A stretch of DNA of 64,000 nt. It comes from Enoplolaimus lenunculus (lineage: Eukaryota; Nematoda; Enoplea; Enoplida; Thoracostomopsidae). Below, one piece after another: positions 15,201 through 30,200 of this stretch (positions are counted from its first letter, which is position 1; each line of letters opens with the position of its first letter). A program made the translations under genes and the position numbers. The notes beneath the pieces are model-generated. The model searched no databases and was not told where the DNA came from. It saw nothing but the letters and a program-made list of their open reading frames with translations. The stretch is taken from contig JASANG010002941.1 of the NCBI GenBank assembly GCA_030248215.1, positions 26,574 through 90,573 on the forward strand, in the 5' to 3' direction.

Positions 15201-18200
15201 TGGTAGCGAGTGATGCAGATACTGCGCCGAACAACATAACAAAGTTTTGGATTGTAGGCGGCAATCAACAAGGTATGCTTAAGTTTTAAGTTTTTGAATG
15301 TAGCCTTCCAATGACATACACATGTGTAGCGTTTTGTGATTCCGATAAAGGAAGTTTGGAAGTTATATTTTTTATTTTGGTTGAAGATTTTTTCATCGGA
15401 TTTCCATCGTTTTGCAGTTTGATGCTCAAAGCGAATTAGTTGGAGCCGTGAAACGTCAAGTTGGACGTTTTTGATATTATCAGACGATTTAGTAAAGTGG
15501 GAAATTCAAGAACGACTAAAGCATAAATCAATGCTATCTCAATGGGTTTCAAACATATATCGGTGACAGCTACTATCTTAACAATTAGTGTTCACAAATT
15601 TACAACTTTATATTTACTCATTCAACGCTGTTGTAAAACCTATCGTTAACGTACGATATTGCGTGCTGATCAACACATATTAAAGAGAGGAAAGAAAAGT
15701 GTGTAATTCTGATAATTTATATTTGCGTTCTCGCAGTGCGTCAAAGAATTTTAGGCGACTTTGCCTTGCGTCCGAAATCTGGCGAGTTGTATTTGGTTAA
15801 TGAACTCGATTTTGAAGTGACAAAGTCGCATTCGATTGAAATTATCGCTAGTGACGGATTGTATAGTGCACCATTAACTATTACAGTTGACGTAACAGAC
15901 GCGAATGATAACTCACCCCGATGCGAAGCTGTAAGTTTTTGTCATCAGTGTCATAAAAAGTGTGCTAGCCCACTGTAATATTAGTTTTGATTTTTAAAAT
16001 AATTTTGGCTGAATACAGGGTTATGAAAGTTTTTGTCCATATTTATTACGAACAGTGTATTAACTCGTGTTGGGTTTGTGTATGGTTTAGTGTAATCAAT
16101 TAAAACCGAAATGTTTGAAAACGTAAAGCATGCATTTATTCAATATACAGGCAAGATGTGTCGTGAATGTTATAGGAGTTTACATCGGTGACATTATCAG
16201 AAGATTTAGAAGTTGGAAGTGAAGTTTACCGCCTAGTTGCAAGCGATGTAGACATTTCTAGCGTTCTCAGCTATGAAATTGTTGGTTCAAACCGGTTCAA
16301 TATTAGCGATAAAGGTGAGTGTGACTTTGAATAATTAATAACAAAAATATAGAATAAAAACTTGTCTTGCGAATTAATTTCACTGTACTTATGGTAGTTT
16401 TTGTTTTAAATAATAATAATGTCTGTATACTCAAAGATGAATTTGTGTGGAGCGGACGTTTTGCTCGGTTTGAATTTTCTATATGCAGTAGTCTTTTTGC
16501 TATATGAAAGCTCTAACTTACTATCGGCAGAATATGCAGATCGGCTACCATTGATATATAACAACGCGTTTTTCAATTATTATTATTGTACATTTCCGAA
16601 TTTAGTTCTATGTGTTTTACGTTATGATGCGTTTAAAGTATGTAAGCACAACTTTATCAGATTTTAATAAAGACAAACATTCTCATGAAAGTTTTCTTTT
16701 AGGTATTGTAACGTTAGCTGCGAGTCTGGACTATGAAACCACGCATATTATTGATCTAAAGCTTGTCGTTTCGGACGAAGCTGGTTTGGGCGGCCAAACG
16801 ACGGCGCCGAAGTTACTCGAAGGTGCTCGTATCAGTGATGCCACTGTGAATGAAGGCATATTTCATGGTTGCTCAACCATGCTTCGTGTGTTCGTTAGTG
16901 ACATCGATGACGAAAGCCCATCCTTTGACAAAGCAGACGGTAGCCTAGATCATGCTGCTATCGCCGAAAATGTTGAGAGTCGTAGTTTGATATCGAGAGT
17001 CCACGCGACTGACCCAGATACAGGTTCGACGTATTCTCAAAAAGCTGGCGCATCTACTGCTAGTTAGCGATAGATTTCTAAACAAACAAGTTATAACATT
17101 TGCTATACAAAAGTTATCACATCGATAGTCTTTTACTAACCAATCTTTTACCATGGTGTACGTACACTAAGTCGGAATATTGTCAAATGCCTGCGATGTA
17201 CAGCCAGTTAGAATGTTGTGTTGCTTTGTGATGTGCAGGAAATGTACTTTTCCTGATTTTATACGTGAATATGTGAAAGACTGATTAGTGAAACGTTACG
17301 TATTGTGAATTGTAAGCTGTGTATAAATGGTTACTATTCAAAGTGATTGCAAAATTTTCCTGTCCTAACGTTTGAAAAGCAATGGAACACACCGTAATTT
17401 TTCTGCTACAGCGGATTGGCTCATTCTGTGGCTTGTTTGCGTGAAGTAATATACAATAGCCTGGAACAATGTTCAAAATACATGTTGTATTCTCGTTCAA
17501 GTTTGAATAATATAAATTATGGTTTGTAGGGCTTGGCGGTCGGGTAGAATATTCTTTGCAATCCACTTACGATGACCGATTTTATGTTCATCCGCAAACT
17601 GGAACAGTTTTAGTGGTAAAACCGCTTGATCGTGAAACAAAGGCGCAATATAATTTGACTGTAATCGCATCAGATGTGTCAAAGAAGCATAGAGCTAAAA
17701 GTTAGTTATTTTGTAATGTACTTTTGTTTGTGTCGGAACCCTACTCAGTAGACGCATATCAGGCTATGACCCTTATATTTCATAACTACCATTGCAATTC
17801 AGTTATTCTGTTATCAAAATTAAAGAACTTGATGTAGAATCGTTTAAACTACTTAAAGTGGAACGGTTTAACTCTGAAAACGAAAGCAGAATGGTTTCAT
17901 TTTCGTCCATAGCGAAAATTTTCTTGTGAATTTTGAAAATTCTTTGCGGTAAAAAATTAAAAATATACATATCTTGGTAAAGACAGAAATGATTACGTAA
18001 ATCGGACGAATGTTATTGTAGCTACTGTCACTGTCGATGTTACTGATGTGAATGACAATCCACCACAGTTTACACAAACATCCTATCGTGTGTCGTTATT
18101 TGAAAATGCAACACGAGAAGCGTTAGTGACACAAGTACGGGCCCTAGGCGTCGATTCTGGCGACAATGCTAGAGTGCGCTATGCCCTTGATCGTGGAACA

Positions 18201-21200
18201 AGTGCTGGAACGAAATCTGGGCAATCGGAACCGTTTCCGTTTACAATTACACCAGAAACAGGTAAATGTCTAGCCTGGATGATATTGGAAAGGTACATTT
18301 GTTTGAAATTTTTCTTCATGCTTTTAGCTTCAAAGATATTATTTTAAAAGCTATTATATTTGTAGTGTGGTTTTTAATTTTAAGACCGGATCTTTGGATA
18401 TTGCGCTTTGAGCTCACGATGTTTAATTATATGTATCTTTGAAGTATCATATTTTACTAGAAGACGTACATTTCAAGCAACAGTTATGTGTAATTTGTCA
18501 TTTTTAAGATATTATTTAGGTTAAGCAAGTACTTAAGTCACAGACCAAATTTGACGTACTATAGATTAACAGTTCATCCATATTAACCTTGGTCTAACTG
18601 AGATTATCGCATCATGGTGCTTTCAAAACAATGGTTTTCTGCTTATGGCGCTGCGGGATATTTGCTGTTCATATTTACTTAAGCTGGCGATTCTGTAAGC
18701 ACTTAAGCATAACTTAAGAAAATACTAATGTAAGATTTTAGAAACCCGACCAATGACGCTGAAGTATTTACATTCTTCAGGTGTTATTCTGCTAGACGGC
18801 GAACTTGATTACGAGCACACGCCAAGGTATGTATTTACGGCAGTAGCGACAGATGCTGGCAAGCCTCCGCTTACTTCACGCGCAGAAATCGTTGTGGATG
18901 TGATTGACGTTAACGACAATGAACCGAAATTTGATTCGCCTCGGTTTGATGTTGCAATCGCTGAAGATACATCGATTGGAACTGAAATTATAACGGTACG
19001 TTGTTGTGTTGTTGAGGCAATGATATTGTGTAAATTTAGGGTACTGTAACCGGAGCCGGATAGCGAATTTTCCGAATGAGCATGATTTCAACAGATTTAT
19101 AACGAGGCATGGAGCCGGAGCTAAAACTGTCGATGAACCACATGGTTGGTACAGGTAGTGTTTCAAAATAAACAGTGTTTGTTGTGAGAATAATTTGTGT
19201 TTCTGCAGCAACAGACGTTTTTGTGTAATGGTGGAATAGAACATGGATAGTACAAGCAGGACTCGTGAGACGTTTCGCGGCGCAAAAATTTGAGTTTTGC
19301 AGGATATTATGAATTGAAAATATGATGTTTCGTGATTCTTTTATTCAGGTTTTGGCTACTGATGCGGACACGCAGTCGAATTATGCAAAAATAACGTATT
19401 CCTTGCTACCTGCTGTTGGCGGTACAGCCGCTAATGATGAGTCTGCCGTGTCGCAGCTGAACATTGATTCAATGACAGGACGTGTCACATTACGGCAACC
19501 CTTGGACCGTGAACGTGTAAGTTGAACAATTTTAAACCAGAATATGGTATTTTATTTATGCGATTTGAAGATTTCTTCGAGTTCAGTTGTGTTTAAACCG
19601 ATTAAGTTCGGAATCATCGAAATTTAATATTGAGTTCTAACCCAAAATTTGTGGTTATATTTCAGTAAAGGCTTGTTGTTGCTTTATTTAGCCACCAAGG
19701 TTCCCACAAAAAACAGACTGGAGCGGTGCTGATGTGAGTGAAAAAACCTAAACTAATCGTATTGACAACACGTTGTGTCATGTTCCGTTTCAAGAGCATA
19801 AATTTTGAGATTTATTCATCGTTTTCGTGTGCAGTTTTTCGCCCAATTTTCAGCCTTTTTGTTAAAGTTATAATATTTGCGACACTGCCTGACATTATTA
19901 TTGAGCGAAGCGTTTTATGTTTTTGACATTATTATTGAGCGAAGCGTTTTATGTTTTGTACTTGGGGGTCAAAAGGTGGATGTCCGTCCGTTCGTCTGTC
20001 CGTCTGAAAAGAATCTCAGGAACGGATCAACCGATTTTGATAAACGTTTTTTGTTTGAAAGCCAATTATCCTGGTGTGTTAACCTCGCATTGGGGTATTG
20101 AAATTTTAAGCCCTTATTTAGTTACAGGCTAATTTGCCTAATTAATTAAGCCTAAATTTGAACATTCTACAATATTTCACTAATTATTACAGTTAGAAGC
20201 AATCTAATTTTAGCATTAAAGGGTTTTTGGGTGCGAGGAATCTGCATAGACTGTTTACAAACCTCCAAAACCGATAATTGAGCAGTTAGGTAATAGATAA
20301 TTTGCATATTAGCATAGCTTATAAGCCTGAATTAGGAATTTTTACAATATTTCACTAGCTATTAAGGTTAAAAGCAATATAATTTAAGCACTAAAGGGTT
20401 TTTAGGTGCGAAAAATTTGAGTACATTGTGTACAAACCTCCAAAGCCGATAATTGAATAGTTAGCTAATAGCTAATTTGCATATTAGCTTAATTGACAAG
20501 GCAAAACTAGGACTTTTTTCAAATTATTTCAATAATTATTAGCCTTTACTGAAGGTTTTTTGGTGCGAGGAATCTGTATAAATTGCTTATAAACCTCCAA
20601 AACCGACAAATGCGCAATAAATGTAGTCCCACTACGACTGGTATATTCTAGTTCTCAATGGAATTTCATTTCACTATCTCCACTAACCATTGGGCTTCAA
20701 AGGAGTTTTGAACTGGCGACAAGATTTATTTTGTTATAGGTTGAAAAATTTGCTGTAATGATTGAAGCTCGTGATGGCGGACATCCTGCATTGTCTGGAA
20801 GAACGAAATTAGTCGTTGAAGTCACAGATATCAATGATAATGCACCCGTGTTCGAGAATTGTAATATGACGACCGTTGTACAGGTAAGCATAGGACAATG
20901 TTGTCTTATAGGTAGGAAAGTTGTGCGAAGGATTACTTGCTGTTCCCAGTGATTTTACATTTTCTCAGATACCACAAAAACGCGCAACCTCGTTTTAATG
21001 CATTGTCCTATTTCACAAGCAACCGTGTGTTATGACTCAGTGTTGTAAAAGAAAGTCCATGCTGATATTAAGCTGATTGAATAAATATATAATGTGCTCA
21101 AAAGTTTACTCATTTGCTTCTTGTTGCGAAATTTTGTTACTTCAATTTAAAAAAATTAGAGGAACAGTTTATGATCAGAGTGGGGTGCGATCTGAAAGCA

Positions 21201-24200
21201 GACTAAAACATTGGTTGCTAACAGGGTGCGACTGGATATCCGGTTCCGGGTTTAATATCCGGCAAAAACTGATATCCGTATCCGGTTCCGGTATCCGGTA
21301 TAAACCTAACGGATACAGGATATTTACGGCTGTGGTGCCGAATATGATAAAACAACTGTGTACAAGTGAGCGTCTTTAACATCTTGCTGTGATTAGATTG
21401 CTGGGTAAGTCTAGAAGTTCAAGTTTTGCTAATTTTCTGCTACTTATATTATTTTAACATATACAATTAGAATATCCGGTTCCTGTTCCAGTCAAGGGTA
21501 AATTAATATTTGATCGCATTTTGGTTGCTAATTCAGGAAACCGCTTCAATCGGTGATGTTATTCTGGCAATGGGCGTCTCTGATGCGGACACTTCGCCAA
21601 ACGGGGCTCCGTTTACATTTAAATTGACTGGTCGTGGAGCGGATCACTTTGATGTTACCGCAGATGGTCGGGTTAAAGTCAAACACGAGCCCAGTGTTGC
21701 AATTGGCGTGTATCGTTTGCGGGTAATTAAAAACGGGGCAGGAATTACATTTTATCATAGCGTAATACCATTACTGTCAAGATAGAGTACCTGCTGTTTT
21801 GTTTGTGATGTTTCGTTTCATCTGGATTTTACTAAATATCGATAAACTAAGCCGAAACATTTCAAGTTATTAATGATCTTTCAAAGGTACTCATTCAACA
21901 GCTCTGCTGGAATGTTTTAGATCTCTGTGCGCCAGGGTGCAACCGGAATTACAATTTACCGGAACCGGAACCGGAACCGGAATTTGAAAATTTTACCGGA
22001 ACCGGAACCGGAACCGGAAAATGAAAAATGCATTTCACCAAAAATTTCATTTTAATCTTATTTTTTGCTCTATTATTTGTGAAATAACCTTAGTCGAATA
22101 TAGGTATTTATTTTATTTGTTGTATTTTAGATTTTCATCATCGACTGAAGTGAAATCCACCATCAATGGCTTATATTCGGAGTACAAGTAGCTTTCAAAA
22201 GAGATTCTTAAAAATTAGCAAAGTTAAGAAAACGGCCAAATTATAATACCGGAATTTTTAAATCCGGTAAAAATTTACCGGAACCGGAACCGGAAGGTGA
22301 AAAAATGCCGGAACCGGAACCGGAATTCCGGTTGCACCCTGCTGTGCGCTCAAAATTTTTTATTGTTTTTAGCATAAAAATCGGTTTAAAAATCAACTTA
22401 ATGCTAAATTTGTAATACCGACTGACTGGCAATATTGTAATTATTTTCTGCACTTATTTAAGTTTGGTTTGTTTTTCAGATCACCGCAACGGATTCAGAT
22501 TCGACTCACGACCCCAATATCAGTAAGAAAAGTCGCCGCCAGTCGACTACTTGTACTCTCAAAATACGCGTAATCGAAGAAAGCAAGCATCCGCCACAAC
22601 TGCAACCAGCGTCCGCTCGGGTCCTGTCGTATCTTGGCGAGTTTCCGGGAGGACTGTTGACTCGAGCTGTTGGACTCGACGATGATCCAATGGATCGGCT
22701 GACGTACGCGTTGAATTTGAAACCACATCAAACGAATTTGTTCATTATTGATCCGGTAAGTCAGAATACATTTTTCAATTAATAGGTCGCAAATGTTTCT
22801 TATAATTGGTCCAGCATTGTCTTAAAGGGGAAAAATTTTCGTATTGGGCTATGTTTGTTGCTGCATTAACTAAGAATTGAAATTTTCAATTAATGATTTT
22901 AAACACGAAGTGTGAAATTAGTTATAGGTTCATGCTTAATAGGTTCAGGTTTTAAATTTTACAGTGTAATCATCCGATTGAGAAATTTATTCGGTTCTAT
23001 TGTATTACTATTTGGAAATGGTAGAAAAAGAGTTTTGAATGAAACACGTGGGTAGGTCATTCGCCATAATTATAACAAGCGTATTTTTGTACCGCGCGAA
23101 ATATTTTGCTGCATGGTGCTTTATGTTTCAGGACTCTGGCAATTTAACTGGTATGGCAGGTTTAAAATCAGGTCAGTATCAACTCAATGTCAGTGTTAGC
23201 GATGGAAAATTTACGACTGATGCGATTTATAACGTCGACGTTGGACAAATCACGGATGAAATGCTGGATTTTAGGTACAGTTTTTAATACTTTGCTTATA
23301 GTCTATTCATTATTTTAACATCTTGAATAGTATATTTTCAGAAAACTGGCCCTTGTATTCTTTGCACATCTTGGAGCAACAATCTTACGTAAAATTATAG
23401 GTTTTAGCACCTACAATAGGCGTTCAACGCGGGGGGGACAGACTTTCGGGTTCTATTTCAGATTCGGCCAAATGTGATGGTTGTGTTGCTAGTACTGAAA
23501 GTGACTCTATCTGGTCATACATCTCAAGCATTGCCAGTTTTACGCTTGAGTCACAAATTCACTGTGATTTACAAAATCATAGTGTTACACATACTGTAAA
23601 CATAAGTAAGGAAATCTGCGGCCAACTGGAAAACTGTGATCCAAATAACGCATCAGTTTACGTTGACGCATGCCCGAAAACAGGAAACCGATAGCGCACA
23701 AGCGCTTATAAAAATAATATATTTCACAATTCAATGGCCATAATTGACATAGCTAATCTATGGAAATTAGTTAGTAGCTAGCTGTTCACTTAGCTGTTTT
23801 GGATGTTTACAAACAATTCATTCAGGTTTCACGCGCTTAAAAGCCATTTGGTGCAGAAATAGAATCGGTTGTAACCCGAATAATTAGTGAAATAATGTTA
23901 AAACTTCTGATTGAGCCTTTAACAAATATTCGAATTAGCCTATAGCTAGTAAACGGCTCTTAGTTTTGCATCTCCCATGCGAGGTTAACACCACAGAATA
24001 ATAAGCTTTCAGACAGAAAATTTATATTAGAGCTTTGAATGAAAAACAAGGAGAAGAACGGTCATGAGAGAAAATCGTCTTGAACAACAATTTTTTATTT
24101 TTAGTATTCGTCCTACGACTGGGGAGAAATTGCCCTGAATATTCTCTGAGCGACGAATTCCTTTAGGACGATTTTTACGTAGAAGTAATCGTCTTAGAGC

Positions 24201-27200
24201 GATTTCTTCGGAGGTAATTGTTCGGGGGAGAAATTGTTCAGTTACACTGGAGCCCGGCCCACGTATTTGCCTTGTTTCTGTTCCTATTTCTGTTCCATGT
24301 TGCTATTTTGTTCTTTTTTGGTTTCAGCGTATCGCTTGTGCTTGGCTCTGTTACTCCGGAGTTGTTTTTGGGCAAGTACCGCAAAGCATTCGAAACGACC
24401 ATGGGTAAAATATTATCTACTGACCCTCGTGGTGTACGGATCCTCGGTGTTCAGCCGGCAGGCGCTGGGGCAACACTTATGGAAGGTGTTGGTCGTGGTG
24501 GACGCGCAAGGCGACAACGGCGAACAAGGTAAAAGTTAAGCTAAGAAATTTGAGAGAATGATTAATAGAACGCTGTATAATTTAGTTTGTACTGCTTAGT
24601 TAAGCAGTCTTACCGTACTTTGTTAAGCAAATACTGAACCGCGAATTTAAGGTACTTCTTTTTCTGAAATCTTTCGATATATTTGGACAAGTTAAATGTT
24701 CGCTGACAGACGGTGATGTGTCGTCACCCATTCCATTCATAAAGGGCAAGCATGGTATTTTTAAATTCTAACAACTGACGCGGCTAACTCGGCATGATAA
24801 TAATTAATTAACTTTTATGTTCTGTATAATTTCAGACGAGAATCAACAAGGGCAATAAGATCAGCAGATAACAGCGGTAATAACGACTTAGACGTGTTGG
24901 TTGCAATTGAAAAGCGTCGCTCGAGTTATTACAAACCGAAATTTGTAAAACGCCGTCTCGAAGGCCGGCTACCGGCTTTTCAGGCCGGCACTGGTCTTCG
25001 GCTGAAGCGGGTGTACATTGAGGTATAATAGGTTACATTAATGGGATTCTGCAGGGTAATTATCTGAACTAAATCGACTTTCATGCATCATTCAATAATT
25101 TTTTAGTCTTGTTGTGTTGGTGTTTTTGTTTATGCGTAATATTCCATGCGTTTTTAGCCATTATGTCCTGTGGCTTGGACTCGAACCTGTGAGCCCCTTC
25201 TAAATTTTTTCTGGATGCGTCCATGGTGTTCTGGACCTAAGCGTAAGCAAAGACTACAGTGGTCGCTATATTGAACACAGACAACTGTAAGAGTCTAGAC
25301 CCGTTATAAAAGAAACATTTTGTTTTTCGTTGATAACCGATATTCTGTAAGGTTTTTTACCATCATTTATATAAACCGAAACCACATTTCTGGTCGCATA
25401 TTGAATGTCATTGTTAAGGTGCTCGCACACTGTATTGAAACTTGCTTATCATCTACGCAAATTGTTTCAGGAGTGTATTCCGAGTTCTTGCTCGACGCAT
25501 GGAACATGCTTGGAACGCTTGTTTATTGACGATGTCGATGTTATTAGTATCGTTGTACCTGCCGGCGCAGCATTTGTAGCCCCAATTCATGTACGAACGT
25601 TCGAATGTGACTGTGAACAAGGATATGGAGGTAAGACGATTTCGTGTTGGAATTATAACCGGACTGACATCAGTAATCTGGGCCCCTTTCTGGTGTTGGC
25701 TAGTCGAAATCCAAATGGACTTTAAAATGATGTTATACTTCAGCCTGCTGTCATTCTACAGTAACGTACTATAAAAATTTCTGTGGCATTAGGATATATT
25801 TTACGTCTACAGAATAGTTACATTTTTGCAATTTTTATGTGCGTTTAGAAAACTAAAATTTTTTAAAGAAGTAAAGTTTACATTAATTTAATAGTTCTGT
25901 GTTGTCCTGAAAAGATTTCTTTTTGTTGTTCTGTGGTTGATTTAACGAAAAATTTGTCAATATTTTTAGGCGAACGCTGTGAGGTTTCGGTGAACGGTTG
26001 TGCCCGTCAACCGTGCCCATCAAATCAAATTTGTATCCCAGAACCTGGTTCTAACGCTCGTGCAATGGCTGCAGTATCAAAGCCAGGAGGACCAGATACC
26101 GGCTATCAGTGTGTATGCCCAGCCGGACGTGTTCCTCCAAGCTGTGAAGCACGTGTATGTGAGAGTGCATCTGCTTGCGATACAGGTACGCTATTCATAA
26201 TTTATTTAAACTTTATAATTTTTCGAGTTAAGAAAAGGTGCAACCGGAACCGTCGCCGGTTAGTGAATTTTTAAATTCGCTAAGATATTGAAAAACAGCT
26301 GGTTTAAAGTTTGACGAGAAGGATATTTTTAATATAAACATCGTTGGTAATGTTATCTGTTTGTCGTTTTGCTGAACAACAACTAAGTTTAAAGAATTTA
26401 GGTGTAACTATGATGGATTGATGTTGGGTTTTACCGGATGTGCGGCTCCAGCAAAAACTCGACATCCCTCTCCGGTATTCTAGATTGCCGTATAATTATT
26501 GCTTAAAAGTATGGAAAACTATATTATTTCTCTTATTTATGATCAAAGTCACAATATTTGGCTTCAAATTTTGATTGAAATGAATATCTGGCTTCGGTAC
26601 TGTTTGGTATCCAGTTAAACATGTATGATTCTACGTTATGCTGGCTACGTCTTAATTTAGGCCGGCCTGACTGCAAACATGTTACGTTTGCGTGCGGTTT
26701 CAAAGCCACACAAACAGACTCACTAACTAACTGCTATTGTTTGCCACTTTACTGTTGATATTAATTGCTTGTAATTGCTGCTTGTTCCAGACGCAGCACT
26801 GCGGTTCACTAGTTCTTCGTATATGCGTTATACGGTGCGCAGTCCGATTGTTAAGCGACTTCAAGTCGCCATGGATATTCGAACAACTGCTCCAAACGGA
26901 GTTCTAATGTTTGCTGGTGGCCGGGTTGACTACAGTGTGCTTGAGGTAAGACCTGCTATCTCAAGATTAGATTTTGCAACTTATTGTGCCAAACACTAAA
27001 TAGATTAAGTGAGCAACCAATATTGCATTACGTTAATCTTAAGTTTTATGTATTTGTCCGAAAAGTACCTTCAACACCGTATTTTGACTTGATTCACTGA
27101 AGAATTTAACAGTAACATATTCATTAATGTCACAATGTTTGCAATATTCAATAATTAACAGGCGAGATTTTGAACATCGAAAGTTTGCGCTGCACGTTTT

Positions 27201-30200
27201 ACTTTTTATATTTAAATGCTGAATGGATTTAACACCAAAGAAAATTTTATGGAACGTCCGTTTCCAAAATCCTGTCGTCTACACGCCTATATCCAACACT
27301 CAATATTTCAGATTCAAAGCGGATACGTGGTATATCGCTACGATTGTGGCGCAGGTGAAGCGTCAATCGCGATATCGGATTTTAGCGTTGCCGATGGTCA
27401 CTGGCATCATGTGATGGCGTCACGGAGTGGACCGCGGGCGAAGCTGATTGTCGATGGAAAATTTACGGCGGAAGGGGTTGCCCCTGGAAGCAATTCGGTC
27501 GTTAATTTGCGGGACGAGTGGGTTTGGTTCGGTGCTGAGGTAGGCGGCTAATTAAGCATGGTACCGAAGGTTGGGACCTTGATGGATTTTGTTGTGATGT
27601 CTGATGTAGATAGATTGGAAACTTGAAAACTAGAAATAAGGGGTGGTGGAGACCAGTTATTTGAGGGTGACACGAAAGTCAGAGTATGGAGAAATTAGTA
27701 ATTGTGCTTGTCGGTCCATCAGGGTTTTCTATTACATTGTTTTATTATTTTGGTGGTACAGGTACGAAACCATCCGTCTGGTTCTGTCGATGGTCAGCCG
27801 GATATTCGAACAGGTTTCACCGGTTGTATTAACCGGTTATCGCTTGATGGATATGACGTACCGCATTCTGGTGCCGCGGTCAGGTTGTACAATGTCGCGT
27901 ATCGATGCGCTGACGCATACACAACTGGTGTATGTGCGAGCTCACCGTGTCAAAATTTCGGGACTTGCATGCCACAAGCTGCATCGAATTCATTTGTGTG
28001 CGTGTGCCATCCAAGATTTAAGGGTAAGCTTACGAGTGTCCTGAAATCGAAGCCGCGTAGGAGTTTATCAGATAGTTTGTTACTGCCTCTTGTTTTCCTA
28101 TAAAGTGATGATCTGACCAGACTTAGAAAAACACACAGGAAGATAACGTCTTTAGTTACGGGAAAAGTGTTAACTGGTAATTAAAGTTTTTACGGTTTCT
28201 TGGTGAAGGAAATTTCGGTTTTATAAGGTATAGTACATAGAAAATGAGGGTATGTATATTTGTACGGTAGTTAAAGTTCCTTAATTCCAAGAATGAGAAC
28301 TAAAAATTACTTTCAACAGCTACCCTGACAATAAATTTATTAGCTGTAAGTTAGTTCAACACAAGTTTGGGTTATCAATCCACGTCGTATTGAGTATGAC
28401 GAGATTCTTATAAGAGATTGTGGTTATCTAATCTTTTCTCTTGAAATTTCAATCCAGTATCGAAGAGTAATAACGTACTTCTTTGTAATGCGCATAAAGT
28501 CATCGTTAGCTACTTTCCAGTGCTGTATATTTGTTTACTGCGTTTTTACAATGTTCATTTTATGTTTTGAATTGATCATTCATATCGTTCCACATCTTTA
28601 GGTACTTATTGCGAGCTTGATCTTGATCAATGTCAGTCGTCTCCATGTTCTTCGGGTGCAACTTGCGAAAACATTCGTGTCAATGAATTTTTCTGTCGGT
28701 GCCCGCCTGGCTTAACTGGCAAGACATGTCGTGAAGTAGTAAGTAAATTGGGTAGAATTTCTGATTGGACAAAAGCGAGCGCACAAATTCAATTTACGAT
28801 GTTGCCCAAAGTTAGAAAAACATAATCTAATTTAAACTAATACCGAGCTAAAAATGGAATTGCTATTTCATGGAGTTCTGCGATTATTTTTTTACTTTGG
28901 CCAGACTACTAATGCAAGTTTGGTTAAAGGCCTGAGGATTTTCTGTTCAATCACTGCTTGCTGAATTTAAAATGTTGGTGCGTTAAAAATGACAATGGTA
29001 TTGAATGGGTGTTCTGAAAAATGGTGTAATTTTGGCAAACTTTAAATAATGAATATCGACTGGAACAAACTGCTTCAACTTATTCAGGGTGATTTTGACG
29101 AATGTCTATCGTCGCCGTGCGGTAATGGTGGTGTCTGCGTCAACGTACCGAACAGTTTTGTCTGCATGTGTCCACCCGGTTGGGCTGGCGCTTTGTGTCT
29201 GGACAAAGCATCGCCTGACGGCGCCGGTGGAAAGCAGACACCAGACGTAGTTGGTGATGGCGGCTCTGGCCAACTATGGGGCTTCACGTGGTTGGAGTTG
29301 GTCGCAATTGCTGGAGCATTTTTAATACTGCTACTATTGTGCATATTGATTGTTTGTTGCTGTCATTATTGTATTAAGCGGTGAGATTTGGAGTATATTT
29401 TTTGTTTGTCAAATATATTAAGTATTTTGTATTTTGTTTGTCAACTATTGGCTGCGATTCTTATTCCAGTGCTAAGGTTCTGTTTTGGGATGTAAGTTCT
29501 AATAAAAAATTTATTGCGATTGCTAAAATAGCATTTAATTTATCATTTTCTTGAGTGAAATTCATATTTAAGTTAACGCTATACCTGTTTACAGACGCCG
29601 TCAAAAGAGCAAATGGACAGGTAAACATTCGGCCGATGAACGTCGACATGCTCCTAGTGCAGCCGAACTCGATAATTTGGTGGGAGCTGGCAGCGCGGGC
29701 GGCTGTGTGGCGTCAAACGGTGCTGGCCGTGGCCTTCTAGCCCATCCTGGACCTGGAGTTGGGGTGCCAACCGAAGCTGTGGTTTATTCGTTTCCGTCGA
29801 ATGTCAGCAGGCCGCCTCCGTTACCTCCGCGACGTTTTGGTGGTCGGGGAAGTAAATTATCCAATTTTGAATCGTGTCTATCAAACGGTTAGCAACAGTT
29901 TTTAGTTTACTTAGGCTTTGGATTAGTTGAGGTCAGGATGCAACCGGAATTACAATTTACCGGAACCGGAATTTGAAAATTTTACCGGAACCGAAACCGG
30001 AAAATGAAAAATGCATTTCACCAAAAATTTCATTTTAATCGTATTTTGTGCTCTATTATTTGTGAAACAACCTTAGTCGAACATAGGTATCTATTTTATT
30101 TGTTGTATTTTAGATTTTCAAAGTCGACTGAAGTGAAATCCACCATCAATGGCTTATATTCGGAGTACAATTGGCTTTCAAAAGAGATTCTTAAAAATTA

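Noticed and set aside
24218-24327. Hydrophobic leader upstream of FAT exon 30 as a separate signal-peptide gene
   Set aside because: It is the pyrimidine-rich intron end read as Phe/Leu codons; the acceptor at 24327 restores the FAT frame.
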